DNA of 64,000 nt from NCBI GenBank assembly GCA_018398585.1, contig JAGTTD010000014.1, positions 16,181,387 through 16,245,386 on the forward strand, given 5' to 3'. The DNA comes from Simmondsia chinensis. Taxonomy: Eukaryota > Streptophyta > Magnoliopsida > Caryophyllales > Simmondsiaceae. Shown one piece after another: positions 1 through 10,995 of this stretch (within the stretch, counting starts at the first letter, position 1; each line of letters begins with the position of its first letter). Below the pieces are notes generated by a model. That model searched no databases, had not been told where the DNA came from, and saw only the letters and a program-made list of their open reading frames with translations. The position numbers and the translations under genes were made by a program.

Positions 1-355
1 TGCAGCCCCCTGTTTCATAGAGATTTTTTCGAATTTGAGATTTGCGTAGTGCGGCCCCCTATTTCAAGGAGATTTTTTAGAATTTAAGCTTTGCTTAGTG
101 TAGCCCCCTATTTCGCAGCTATTTTTTAGAATTTGAGATTTTCATAGTGCAGCCCCCTATTTTGTAGCGATTTTTTCGAATTTGAGATTTACGTAGTACA
201 GCCCCCTATTTTGTAGTGATTTTTTGAATTTGAGATTTGCATAGTGCAACCCTCTATTTCGTAGGACTTTTCGAATTTGAGATTTGAGTAGTGCAGCGCC
301 TTGTTTCGTAGTGACTTTTTCGATTTTGAGATTTGCTTAGTGTAGGCCCCTATTT
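1..355. repeat. 49-bp tandem repeat array, seven copies
   Basis: Seven imperfect head-to-tail copies of a unit of about 49 bp begin near 1, 50, 99, 148, 197, 245 and 292; a partial eighth starts near 341. Each unit opens with a TGCAGCCCCCTATTT-like block, followed by a T-run, GAATTTGAGATTTGC and TAG. Copies differ by scattered substitutions and 1-2 base indels. The array starts at the window edge, so its true length is unknown. It precedes a decayed transposon-derived gene and may be part of that element's leader or LTR, which is inference. Confidence 0.9.
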
Positions 356-452
356 GCGTGACGCTTGGGTGTGCTACCTGCGTTGCCCTATTATGCTTAT
401 CTTACATGGTTGCTTAAAATAGTCCATCTTGGTTGGTTCTCTTGCTTTTTGC

Positions 453-790
453 TCGCCTATTTCGTGATTCACCTATTTATACTGTTCACCTTTTTCGTGA
501 TTCGCCCATTCTTTGTCGGCTACTTGGTTGTCCACCTATTTCTTGATTCACCCATCTTTAGTCACCTACTTCGCTGTTCACTATTTTGAGATTCGCCCAT
601 CTTTGGTTGCCTATCTTTGGTCGCCTACTTGGTTGTTCGCCTATTTTGTGATTTGCCCATCTTTGGTTACCTACGTCACTATTCACCTATTTCGAGATTT
701 GCCCATCTTTGCTCGCCTACTTCATGTTCGCCTATTTCGAGATTCGTCGACTTTTGGTCACCTACTTCGTTGCTTGCCCATTTCTGGTTA
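453..790. repeat. second tandem array, unit about 46-50 bp
   Basis: About seven degenerate copies of a unit reading roughly CACCTATTTCGAGATTCGCC, then CATCTTTGGTCGCCTACTTCGTTGTT. It is distinct in sequence from the 49-bp array just upstream but has a similar period. The unit is poor in stop codons, so it opens overlapping frames that look like small hydrophobic proteins. I regard those as artefacts of the repeat. Boundaries are approximate because the outer copies decay gradually. Confidence 0.8.
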
Positions 791-1784
791 ACTTTCGCTA
801 TAATCTCCTTAATTGCAATTTGTACTCTACTCTACGCACTCCAACCGGTTATTTACTTTCACATATATATAATGTCTTCCTTTGAATTTTGACCCAATCT
901 TTGTCTTTTTGAGTTGTGTTGGGAGCCTTGGCTCTCCATTCTTCCATCTAACTCGTTTTTTGCACGCGTTTTCTCCTCTCGTCTCTATCCTCTTTTTATT
1001 ATTGCTGGCTCTATTTTTAACTCTCGAAATTTTGGGTACATCAATCTTTGAAGGTATTTCCTTATCTTCTCTTTCGCCCTTTCGGATTTTCTTGGGTTTA
1101 TATGCTTGAGTTTGCCATTTCTACAAAATTGAAGGCGTAATTGGTGCACGGTGGATTTGATTTCTAGCAGTGTGGTTATGTAGCAACTAAAATTTTGATT
1201 TGGAGATCCTTCTAAAGTTGGTAGCTGGTATAGGCTTTGAAATCATTGGGAATTCGGTTCCCCAAAGTTATGGTTTTAGCTTAATACTTGGGTATTTTCA
1301 GTGGAACACTTGAAGGATTGTAGCGTGTGTTTATAATTTTAAACCTTTGATTTTCTTAACTTGGGGTTGTAAATTTGACAAGTAAACTTGGTTGTTGTAG
1401 ATGTTTATGAGGAAATCAGGTCTATTTTACTTTCATGTAACAATTTAGTGACTCTCTCTTTTTTTGGGCTCTGTGAGTTTTTGGTGATCCGTTTTTTAAA
1501 AAGAGAAACGTTTGGAAAGGAGAGGTCAGTCAGGATTGATTTGAAAATCTCGAGACCAAGCAATAACTCATGTTTTTAGCATGCTCTGGAAAACCCAATA
1601 TTAACTGAGAAATTGGATGATCTTTTGCCACTTGTTATCTAGAGTGCTCCTATTTTCGCACCATTACTTTCGTCGACTTTTTCTTACTTTTGTCTCCAAT
1701 AATTTGCAGTTTCGAACACGTATGTTATCTTTGCTAGAATCTCTGTTATTGTACTTAATTAGAAAAGGTTTACTGTAGATTGAA
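791..1784. other. no gene recognised
   Basis: AT-rich and pyrimidine-rich sequence without a convincing coding frame; the short frames present have no recognisable motif. An acceptor-like AATTTGCAG near 1700-1709 and the position ahead of the ATG at 1785 suggest a leader or intron of the following decayed gene. Nothing else can be supported. Confidence 0.5.
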
Positions 1785-2574
1785 ATGGTGCATGGAAGGG
1801 GTCGAGCGAGAAGTTTGATTCTACAGGCCCGCGAGGACAGCAGTGCTCCTTCAGACATCCCCCCTCATTTCCGGCCCCATGCAGCTATTTTTAATGTTAA
1901 TAACTTAGAACCCTACTTTCCCACCGTTGCGGGTACTAGGCCTTCGAAAAGATTTATTTATAAATATCGCGGGGAGGTAGGAGTCCTAGCTCTTCCAGAA
2001 AAGTATTATTTTCCACCTGATCACATTATATGGGTTCTTGCTGAGAATGACTCCACACTGCTTTCGCCTCAACATGATTGCTTTGCGATTTCTATAGAGG
2101 CTCTTAATGCGGGTCTTCGGTTTCCCCATCCCCCATTTGTATCTCGTATTATATTGGGTTATTCCTAATGCCCAGGAAAGGTAACCCCGAATAGCTTAGG
2201 GACTATTCATGGGCTTAATAAATGGCTCTGAGTTGATTGACCCCATTTTTGATTATATGTTGACTTAAGCAAACTAAACGTAATGTGGTTTTTGGGAGTT
2301 GAAGTGGTTTGGCTTTTACATGGGTTAATCCATCAAATGTTAAGGACTGGTTGCGTAAGTTTGTATGGGTTCGTCCTCCCACTCTTCTCGAATACCCAAT
2401 GGTTCGGAGCGACATAGCTCCACCCCGCAAATCAGGTACCAAAGATTTTACCGAAGCGGATTGAGCGATTGTTCATTACTTTGATAAGCATATGAGAGAA
2501 TCTAGATTCTTGGCTACCTGGGCCCACCTTAGGTAGGAAGTGATATTGGTTAAGGCGAGGCTTAGTACAAAACC
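1785..2574 (+). pseudogene. transposon-derived protein, N-terminal half (decayed, split by Athila-1)
   Basis: The first 127 codons are open from ATG 1785 to TAA 2166-2168. The segment with CFAISIEALNAGLRFP and HPPFV is what I associate with the plant family called 'putative gypsy type transposon' (Pfam PF04195-like), recognised from memory only. Homologous reading continues after the stop: PNSLGTIHGLNKW in the same frame, then VKDWLRKFVWVRPP in another frame up to about 2570. There are several stops and at least one frameshift. The Athila-1 LTR starts at 2575, and the other half resumes at 13360 after a five-base AAACC duplication. The family name is moderately secure; the pseudogene status is clear. 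Confidence 0.6.
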
Positions 2575-4352
2575 TGATGCGTATTTTTACTAGCAAGTGC
2601 ACTAGTCGCTTCAAGTAATACAGAGTGAGTAGAGTATCGTTCCCACGAGGATTGCTGAGTGAGTACTAAAATTAATAGCTTTAATAGTATTTGAAATATT
2701 AAAAATTAAGGGGTTTCGTCAAAATAAAAATAAAAATAAAAGAGAAAGAAATACAAATAGAAAGTTAATTAAAGTTTTTGGGTTTTTATTAGATAAACAA
2801 AGTCTAAGGCATCCGATTTCACCTTAATTGCATCAATATGCTTTTCTATTCTCGATATTCATGTTGTTATTGCCTGTTGATGGTTGAAAATCCTAATTCA
2901 CTAAATATTCTCTCTCAAGCAACATTTAGCGTACTCTTTAACATATTAACCCATCACTTTCGTGGATGAATTTAAATAAGAAAAGAGTTATAAAATCTCT
3001 GTGATTTTCTTTTATAAACCACACAAATCGCGTTAATCTCTTTCGAGCATTCGCCCAGTTTGTGGTGCTTATCACCTCAGCACTCATCATAAATCTACTT
3101 TTGGTTTCATTATGAATCATTACGGGCCTTAAATGGTGATCAAGCATTTAAAACTCATTAAGAACAATGATAAACACTTCAACAACGCAAATAACATAAA
3201 AATTGAATACCTTAAATTAGAAACGAGCGTATTTTACAACTTAGGCTACGTCGTAGCCTTAGATTAACAAAATTAGTTAATGTTAAAATTAATATTAAAC
3301 ATTAAAAGCATCAAAATACATGAACTAATGAAGAAAAAAGATAAACAAAAATAACAAAAATAGTGTAGAACAGGTCAGGGTCTGCCTGCTGCGAATCGAC
3401 CTGTGCTCACCACATTCTTGCTCGATTGTTTTGTGTTTTTTGATCTTAAAACTTGATTCTCCTACTCCTTGCATCCTCCCCTATTTATACAAGTAGAGCT
3501 TGGAATAAAAAACTAAGAGAAAATCTCAAAAATTGACCTCCATTGGAACTTCCAGCGGCAGTTGCAGGTCTACTGTGCAAAATCTGATTTTTTTTTATTT
3601 TTAGCTTGATCACCTCCCATATCTTGATCATAATTGGTTGAAATTGAGGTTGATGCATCAATGAAGTTATTTTATATTTTCCTTTTAGCTGCACCGCCCA
3701 TAATTAGCTCAAACTTCATCTTTATTGGATAATTTCAGCAGCAGCTGCATTGTGACCTCCTAGCCACATTTTCAACCAATTATCTAGCTTTTCCTCTTCA
3801 TACCACTGCAAAAATACTCCATTAACATGGTAAGATGATGTTAGAAAACTTATTTAAGCTTTGGGTTAATGTATTTTAGTGGAAAAATCAAGAAATATGG
3901 GGCTGTAAAACAAGCTTGCTGCAGCAGGTGCATCACCTACTTTGTAACTTGTGATTTGTTTATATTTTCGATTTTTTTTCTGATTTTTTATGCTTAAACA
4001 AGCTTTAAGTAATGTTTAATTATATTATACAAGATATAAAAGATGGATAATAAGGATAGAAGCTCGAATTTTAGCCAAAAATTGATGCAAAACTTGTAAA
4101 ACAGGGTGGAAATTAGGTATTTTTGGTAATTTTATACAATTTTTGTTATTATTTTGTAAGTTTTTTTGATGTATCTTGCTTTTACTTATTGATAAAACTA
4201 GCAAGATTTAATACGTAATTTGAGTTTTTGCAATAAAGTGGGTGAAATAGTCAAAACTGAGCAAAACGAGCAAAAGTGCTGAAATTAGAAGTAAAATGTT
4301 TTAAAATGTTTTAAAATGATATAGATAAATATATACAAATTTAAGGTTATCA
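2575..4352 (-). repeat. Athila-1 3' LTR
   Basis: Starts TGATGCGTATTTTTACTAGC and ends AAGGTTATCA. It matches 11581-13359 along its whole length with scattered substitutions and small indels. Element sense is minus, so this left copy is the 3' LTR. The small reading frame near 3485-3694 is duplicated in the other LTR simply because the LTR is. Confidence 0.93.
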
Positions 4353-4746
4353 AAGTACCCCCAAACTCAAATCTTGCTCGTCCGTGAGCAAGACTGAACA
4401 TTTCAGTACCATATCTCATGTTTTTCAAGAATTTTTCTACTGTTTAAAGCAACTATACTTTAATACAGAAATGAATAATCGAAAATTGACGTTTAAGGCT
4501 CTAAAGGTAAAATCATCCTTTCTGAGGAAAAATCTATCAATCACCTAGGTAGCCGAGATTCAAAAGTTAGGAAAGCAAATTAAGTTTATCCGTTCATTCA
4601 AATCTCAAGACATTCAAACAGTATAGAGGATAAAAATTCATACCACTCATAACAAATCTTATCAAGTATGCCCAAAACTAAAATAATTTTTTCTTTTTTT
4701 TTTTTTTTCCAGAGGAACTTATTTGCTCAAGTCACTTTCGGCTCAT

Positions 4747-5020
4747 GAGTTTATCTTCAGCGAGAATCAAGCTCCGACTCCTGGGCGATGACCTATAAGT
4801 AAGAGAAGCCACCACTGAGATGTCCCCAATATTACCGAGTGAGTATATCTTCAACGAGAATCAAGCTTTGACTCCTGGGTGATGACCCATAAGTAAGAGA
4901 AGCCACCACTGAGATTCCTTCTCTATGACTCCCCTGAGTTTATCTACAGTGAGAATCAAGCTCCGACTCCTGGGCGATGACCCATAAGTAAGAGAAGCCA
5001 CCACTGCGACGCCCTCAATA
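4747..5020. repeat. about 94-bp tandem repeat, three copies, in the Athila-1 3' region
   Basis: Copies begin at 4747 (GAGTTTATCTTCAG), 4841 (GAGTATATCTTCAA) and 4936 (GAGTTTATCTACAG). Each contains GAGAATCAAGCTCCGACTCC, GGGCGATGACCCATAAGTAA and GAGAAGCCACCACTG. Conservation is higher inside this 70-bp core than in the spacers. Athila-2 carries two copies at the matching place. Confidence 0.85.
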
Positions 5021-5403
5021 TTGGGTAGCACATACCTTTTTTATGCGAGATAGTGGTGCTAGAGATTCAATTTTGTCTACATTTTTTTTTAAATATATAT
5101 ATCATATTTTTCTTTTAGATTTAGGCATAACCCTTCAAAGCTCATTATAAGATGATAATCCTTAATGTAATCTATTCAAATTTGAGTATCTTTTAATAAG
5201 AAAGAAAGGTAAAACAGCTATGCTAACAAGTGAACTCAAATATCATGGTTTTATCAAGATAATGCCTTAGATTTTTGTTTCACTATTAAAGCACAAAAAC
5301 AATCAGTTCTTAGGTTAGTCCAATTAAATTATAGTAAAAAAGCTAAGAAAGAGTAGAAAAATAGTCTAAAAAGCATGATGATAAGTTTTCAAAATACAAG
5401 GGG

Positions 5404-5406
<3 letters not shown>

Positions 5407-5433
<27 letters not shown>
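5407..5433. repeat. (TA)n microsatellite
   Basis: About 13 uninterrupted TA dinucleotides within the untranslated 3' region of Athila-1. Confidence 0.9.
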
Positions 5434-5435
<2 letters not shown>

Positions 5436-5879
5436 CTTTTATTGTATTATTATTATTCAAAATGCAGTAAAACTTAAAGCATAGAAATCTTTTTGTTGGC
5501 CGACCCTATTTACATCCCCATACAAAGGCTCCGAACTCTGGGTGGCACTGAAGCCGACTCTTCAACATAAGATTGGAAAATTTTTCGAAAAATGTTTTAA
5601 AATCATAAAAACCTATTTTCCCACTCCTAAACATAGAATTTAACACTGTTTTTTTTTTAATGTTAAAAGGAATATACAGAGCAGGTGGGAGAGAGATACT
5701 TCCTCAGTGAGGATTGCTTATTGATGATGCATGTGGACATTGTGCCACCCCCAAACTTCTTACGAAATACCTGTTAAAAAAAAGTGTGAGACAAAATAAA
5801 TAAACAAAAATAAAAACACTTGGGTTGCCTCCCAAGAAGAGCTTTTGGTTATAGTCGTTAGCTCGACTCCCTAAGTGGA

Positions 5880-7244
5880 TCATTCGACGTTGTTGAGATG
5901 AATGGAAGTTTTCTGTGTTTCGAGATCTCCATCTATGTAAGGTTTCAGTCGCTGCCCATTGACTTTGAAAGTGCACTTTTTCTCATCCTGAATCTCAATC
6001 GTGCCATATGGAAAAACACAGGTCACAATAAAGGGTCCTGACCATCGAGAGCGCAACTTTCCTGGGAAAAGTCATAAGCGGGAGTTAAACAACAAAACTT
6101 TTTGCCCCACTACGAATTCTTTGTTCAAAATGTGCTTGTCATGCCATCTTTTGGTTCGGTCTTTGTAAATTCGAGCATTTTCATAAGCTTCATTTCTGAG
6201 CTCGTCCATCTCATTTATTTGCAATAACCTTTTATCTCCTGCAGCTTGTGAGTCGAAATTCATGGTTTTCATGGCCCAGTATGCTTTATGTTCCAACTCT
6301 ACTGGTAAATGGCATGCTTTGCCATAAACCATTCGATATGGAGACATTCCAATTGGTGTCTTAAATGCTGTTCTATATGCCCAAAGTGCGTCATCCAACT
6401 TTTTCGACCAATCTTTTCTAGAGGCACTAACTGTTTTTTCCAGAATAGTTTTCAGTTCTCGATTTGAAACTTCTACTTGTCCGCTTGTCTGAGGATGGTA
6501 TGGAGCACCCACATAGTGCGTAACTTTGCATTTACTCAGTAGGACTCTCAATTGGCAGTCACGAAAATATTTTTCGCTGTCACTTATTATCGCTCTAGGA
6601 GTTCCAAATCGAGAAAAGATATTCTTTCTCACAAAGTTTACTACAACCCTAGCATCATTGGTTGGAAAAGTAGCTGCTTCAACCCACTTTGACACATAAT
6701 CTACAGCAACTAAAATAAATATGTTAGAAAATGACAAAGGGAAAGGACCCATGAAATCAATCCCCCAAACATCAAATAACTCAACAACTAAAATGTTGTT
6801 TAGGGGCATTTCATGCTTTTTAGAAATATTTCCTGTCCTTTGACATCTATCGCATTTACTAACAAATTTAAAAGCATCCTTAAAAAGTGTTGGCCAATAA
6901 AATCCAGACTGTTAAACCTTAGCTGCAGTTCTAGTTCCTCCATAATGACCTCCGGTTTCAAGGGAGTGATAGTGGTATAGAATGTCCTCTATTTCTTCCT
7001 CTGGTACACATCTTCTGATAATCTGGTCAGCATAATGCCTGTACAAGAAAGGTTCTTACCAAAAATAGTGCTTTAATTCAGCAAAGAACTTCTTCTTTTG
7101 CTGGTAAGTCATATCCCGAGGTAGTTCCTGTGCAACCAAATAGTTAACAATGTCAGCATACCATGGACAATCAGGATTTTCACTTACCATCATAAGACTT
7201 TCATCTGGGAATTTTTCGTTGATAGATGGACTTTCGTCCTCTCG
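5880..7244 (-). pseudogene. Athila-1 integrase
   Basis: Minus frame with integrase domains in order. The N-terminal zinc-binding region has H-H spacing in YHYHSLETGGHYGG and the cysteine pair in CDRCQRTG. The catalytic core opens at WGIDFMGPF (first Asp), continues through [10 protein letters not shown] (second Asp) and reaches [17 protein letters not shown] (Glu). The tail carries KVLLFNSRL and ends NNVE before the TGA at 5880-5882. Stops interrupt it near 6071, 6916 and upstream. Insertion of the cDNA into host DNA would be its role. It is in the same frame as the RNase H region to its right. The Athila-2 copy (51631-52920) is very similar. Confidence 0.88.
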
Positions 7245-7649
7245 TTAAAGACGCGACAGATGATCTGCCACAACATTTTCTGTTCCCTTTTTATCCCGGA
7301 TTTCTAAGTCAAATTCCTGAAGCAATAAAATCCATCTAATCAGTCTTGGTTTTGCATCCTGTTTCACTAACAGATATTTCAGAGCAGCATGGTCAGTGCG
7401 AACAACTACCTTCGAGTTAAGCAGGTAGGAACGAAATTTGTCAAATGCAAAAACAATAGCTAGTAGCACTTTTTTGGTGGTTGCATAGTTAATTTGTGCT
7501 TCATTCAAAGTTCTACTAGCATAGTAAATGGCATGAAAAATTTTGTTCCTTCTTTGTCCCAAGACAGCCCCTACCACATAGTTACTAGCATCGCACATAA
7601 GCTCGAAGTGTAAGGTCCAATCAGGTGCTATGATTGCAGGTGCCGTCAC
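7245..7649 (-). pseudogene. Athila-1 RNase H
   Basis: 135 open codons with [17 protein letters not shown] (first catalytic Asp), a [11 protein letters not shown] segment, [12 protein letters not shown] (second Asp) and the end DHLSRL typical of gypsy RNase H. This domain removes genomic RNA during reverse transcription. A TAA follows directly before the integrase linker, so the polyprotein is cut here. It is joined upstream in frame to the 3' part of the reverse transcriptase. Confidence 0.88.
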
Positions 7650-8700
7650 TCATTTTCTTTTCAGGGTTTCAAAAGCATTCATGCAGTCGCTATCAAAGTT
7701 AAAATGGACATCTTTCATCAATAGATTGCAAAGAGGCTTAGCGATCTTAGAATAGTCCTTAATAAACGTTCTGTAGAAACCAACATGTCCTAAGAAACTT
7801 CGAATGCCTTTAACATTAGTAGGGGGTGGTAATCGCTCAATCACTTCAGTTCTTGCTCTATCAACCTCAATTCCTCTTTTTGAAACCATGTGTCCTAACA
7901 CAATTCCTTCTTGTACCATAAAATGACATTTCTCCCAATTCAAAACAAGATTTGTGTCAATGCATAAAAACTTCAATGAAATTTTCCACCATATCACTAT
8001 AGATTGCCATCATGCATCGTTGAAAAATTGCTGGAGCATTACATAACCCAAAAGGCATTCTCCTATAGGTAAATGTACCGTAAGGGCATGTAAAATTGGT
8101 CTTTTCCTGATCCTCAGGTGCTATGGCAATTTAATTGTATCCAGAATATCCATCAAGAAAATAGTAATAAGAATGGCCAACCAATTTTTCCAATATTTGG
8201 TCAATGAATGGTAAGGGGAAATGGTCCTTTCGAGTGGCATCATTAAGCTTCCGATAATCTATGCAAACCCTCCATCCGGTGACAGTCCTAGTGGGGATAA
8301 GCTCATTGTTTCCATTTTCTATTACAGTTATTCCCCCTTTTTTCGACACTACATGTACTGGACTAATCCATGGGCTATCAGATATAGGATAAATTATCCC
8401 GGCATCTAATAGTTTGACAACTTCTTTTCTTACTACTTCTTTCATGGCAGGGTTTAACCGCCATTGAGGTTGAGTAGTAGGTTTGAAGCTATCTTCCATG
8501 AGAATTTTGTGCATGCAAATGGAAGGGCTAATTCCCTTAATATCAGAAAGGGTCCATCCTATTGCTGATTTATGCTCTCTTAAAACTCTAAGTAACCTTT
8601 CCTGTTCTATGTTGCTCAATGAGGCATTAATAATAACAGGATATGAGTTAGAGTTACCAAGATAGGCATATTTGAGATGTGGTGGCAGTGGCTTGAGCTC
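7650..8700 (-). pseudogene. Athila-1 reverse transcriptase lacking its catalytic motif
   Basis: The N-terminal half is open in the frame that also holds protease (PPHLKYAYLG, then DAGIIYPISDSPWISPV, CIDYRKLNDATRKDHFPLPF, DGYSGYN). The C-terminal half lies in another frame (NLVLNWEKCHFMVQEG, SFLGHVGFYRTFIKDYSKIAKPL). Between them, at 7965/7966, about 71 bp present in Athila-2 are missing. The gap removes the FMDD metal-binding motif and some 20 following residues and shifts the frame. The enzyme cannot have been active after this deletion. A TAA also interrupts it near 8131. Confidence 0.88.
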
Positions 8701-9777
8701 AAGCTTTGGAGGCTCATCTTCTTCCATTCCTTGCTGAATTTCAATTGCTTGAATGTCTTCCACTCTGATTTCGCGGTGTGAATCAAGAGGTTCGCAGCTT
8801 TCCAGGTGTTGGGCACATTCCCTTATCAACTCGTCTTCTGTGTCTATGGTTCCAGATTTTTTTAGACACGCTTCGAGGGGCAACTTGGGAAATGTGTCCC
8901 TGAATGTCTCAGTGACCAACTCATCTATAATATCAACCTCAAAACAAGAATCCATGTTGGAGGGAAATTGAATGGCATTAAAGACATTGAAGGTTGCCTG
9001 TTCATCTTGTACCCTTAGGATCAGCTTTCCTTGTTGTACATCAATCAGGGTCCTTCCTGTAACAAGGAAGGGTCGGCCTAAAATAAGAGGTATCTCACGA
9101 TCCTCTTCCATGTCAAGCACTATGAAGTCAGCGGAAAAGATGAATTTATCGACCTTCACAAGGACATCTTCAATCACACCTCTCGGATTCTTGATTGATC
9201 TATAAGCAAGTTGGAGAGATACGGTGGTCGGCTTTACTTCTCCCAATCCAAGCTTCCTGAAAACAGAGAGAGGCATTAAATTTATACTTGTACCTCAATC
9301 ACATAAAACTCTATCAAAACTAATGGAACCAATGGTGCAAGGTATCGTAAAACTCCCTGGGTCTTTTAGCTTGGGCGGCAACTTCTTTTGTAATATGGCA
9401 CTGCATTCTTCAGTAAGTGCTACCGTTTCGAATTCTCCCAACTTCCTTTTGTTAGACAGAATTTCTTTCATGAATTTTGCATATTTGGGCATCTGTTCCA
9501 ACATGTCAGCAAAAGGGACATTGATGTGTAACTTTTTGAAAATTTCCAAAAATTTGGTAAATTGTTCATCTGCTTTTGTCTTTTTCAAGCGTTGAGGAAA
9601 TGGGACTTTTGGTTTGTAGGGTTGAGGCTCAGCCCTTTTTGGTTCATTTTCGTTATGGGTTTTTGTCCCTTCCTTATTTTCTATTTCCTGATTTGTTTCA
9701 GTGGACAGGTCAATTATGGGTTGTTCATGTAGTATGGGTTGGTCTTTCTGAGTTGGTTTTTTTGAAACTTTCCCACT
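8701..9777 (-). pseudogene. Athila-1 protease and Gag-Pol linker
   Basis: Reads in the same frame as gag. After a charged linker comes KAD-EQFTKFLEIFKKLHINVPF, and the region before the protease ends in FDRVLCD. A stop falls immediately after this Asp, where Athila-2 reads LCDLGAYINLIP. The Asp-x-Gly catalytic triplet is therefore destroyed. Downstream LGLGEVKPTTVSLQLA and EIPLILGRPFL are the conserved retropepsin flap and ILGRPF segments. Its role is cleavage of the Gag-Pol polyprotein. Confidence 0.82.
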
Positions 9778-10995
9778 TCATAATTCTATTGCTTTTACTT
9801 GCTCTCGTGGGTTAGTGATGGTGTTACTGGGTAAGGAACCTTGAGATCTTTCAGAAAGGTGATTTGAAATTTGCCCAATTTGGGTCTCAAGGTTTCTAGT
9901 AGTCGCTTCCTGATTTCGAAGAGTTGCTTCAGTGTTCTGCATGAAACTTCTAGTATCATGCATAAACTTATTGAGCAATTCCTCAAGATCAGTCTTTTTT
10001 TCAGGGGGCTGAAAAAGTTGTTTTTGTATCCCTTGGTTATTCCATGAAAAATTTGGATGGTTTCTCCACCCAGGATTATACGTGTTGGAATAGGGATTAT
10101 TTTTTTGAAAATTTGAAACAAAATTGGCGTGCTCATGGGTTAATGGGGTGAAAGGATTTCCTGTTTGGCACTCTATGCCGGAGTGATTCCCTGCAAAAAA
10201 TTCACACGTTAGTACAGGAGGATTTATAGCATTTACGTTCATGTTACTTACCTGTTTCTTGAGCATTGCAATCTCAGCATTTAGCTTTGTAATTGTATCA
10301 AGGTCGTACATCCCCATAGGTTTTTTCTGCTCAATTGCTCTTGCATAATTATTGCTAGCCATTAGTTCTGGCAATTCATATGCATCTTCTAGAGTTTTGA
10401 GGTTTAGCGATCCTCCAGCTGCCGCGTCTACCATTGTTTGGTTATTCACTGCCAAACCGTTATAAAATGTTTGGACTTGCATCCAAGTAGGCAAACCGTG
10501 ATGTGGGCACCTACGCAAAAGTTCTTTAAAACGCTCCCACGCTTCATACAATGATTCAGAGTCATATTGCAGAAACGAGGTGATGTCACTCCTCATTTTA
10601 GCAGATTTGGCTGGTGGAAAGTATTTTGCAAGAAATCTTTGAGCCAAATTATCCCAAGTAGTGATAGTTCCAGGAGGTAATGACATCAACCAAGCTTTGG
10701 CTTTGTCTCTCAGTGAAAATGGAAACAACCTTAAGCGCACAGCGTCATCACTGACACCATTATGCTTAAAGGTATCACAGATCTCTAAGAAGTTAGAGAT
10801 ATGTAGGTTTGGGTCTTCACTGGATAGACCACCAAATTGAACTGTCTGTTGAATCATTCTTATAATAGCAGGTTTTATTTCAAAATTATTGGCCTGTATG
10901 GGTGGCCGTCGGATACTGGAGGTGCATCCCCCAACAGTAGGTACAACAAAGTCTTTCAAAGTCCTTTCGTCTTCATGTTCAGTATTAGTGGCCAT
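9778..10995 (-). CDS. Athila-1 Gag
   Basis: An unbroken frame. I choose ATG 10995 (MATNTEHEDERTLKDFVVP) because Athila-2 begins at the matching place with MANNARNDDERTL; the frame is open 20 codons further upstream. The capsid-like core contains LRLFPFSLRDKAKAWL and a long run with RFLAKYFPPAKSAKMR and LLRRCPHHGLP, typical of Athila Gag (retrotrans_gag fold). A cysteine-bearing segment (CEFFAGNHSGIEC) stands where a zinc knuckle would be, and the C-terminus is Asn/Gln-rich and coiled-coil-like (TEATLRNQEATTRNLE). It would package element RNA in the cytoplasm. Confidence 0.88.
   Translation of the reverse strand: MATNTEHEDERTLKDFVVPTVGGCTSSIRRPPIQANNFEIKPAIIRMIQQTVQFGGLSSEDPNLHISNFLEICDTFKHNGVSDDAVRLRLFPFSLRDKAKAWLMSLPPGTITTWDNLAQRFLAKYFPPAKSAKMRSDITSFLQYDSESLYEAWERFKELLRRCPHHGLPTWMQVQTFYNGLAVNNQTMVDAAAGGSLNLKTLEDAYELPELMASNNYARAIEQKKPMGMYDLDTITKLNAEIAMLKKQVSNMNVNAINPPVLTCEFFAGNHSGIECQTGNPFTPLTHEHANFVSNFQKNNPYSNTYNPGWRNHPNFSWNNQGIQKQLFQPPEKKTDLEELLNKFMHDTRSFMQNTEATLRNQEATTRNLETQIGQISNHLSERSQGSLPSNTITNPREQVKAIEL

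Larger units (their letters stand above)
4353..5879 (-). other. Athila-1 untranslated 3' region with polypurine tract
   Basis: Next to the 3' LTR, the minus strand reads GAGTTTGGGGGTACTT (about 4353-4368), the polypurine tract that primes plus-strand DNA synthesis. The rest up to the end of pol at 5880 has no long frame. It contains a three-copy tandem repeat (4747-5020), a TA microsatellite and AT-rich stretches. In some Athila elements this interval holds an env-like gene; none is visible here. The same region occurs in Athila-2 (50013-51630). Confidence 0.75.

Noticed and set aside
365..892. Overlapping small hydrophobic ORFs
   Set aside because: They arise in several frames from the tandem repeat unit, which happens to lack stops; no start context or domain supports them.
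1388..1579. 63-codon frame with hydrophobic centre
   Set aside because: No motif, no codon-level support and not repeated elsewhere in the window.
3485..3694. 69-codon frame in the Athila-1 LTR, repeated at 12491-12706
   Set aside because: It occurs twice only because it lies in both LTRs; no similarity to a known protein and no equivalent in Athila-2.
4353..5879. Athila env-like gene
   Set aside because: No long frame, signal peptide or membrane segment in either Athila copy at the expected place.
8221..9595. Plus-strand frames opposite Athila-1 protease and reverse transcriptase
   Set aside because: Shadows of the minus-strand pol frame; the same shadows appear in Athila-2 at 54508-55371.
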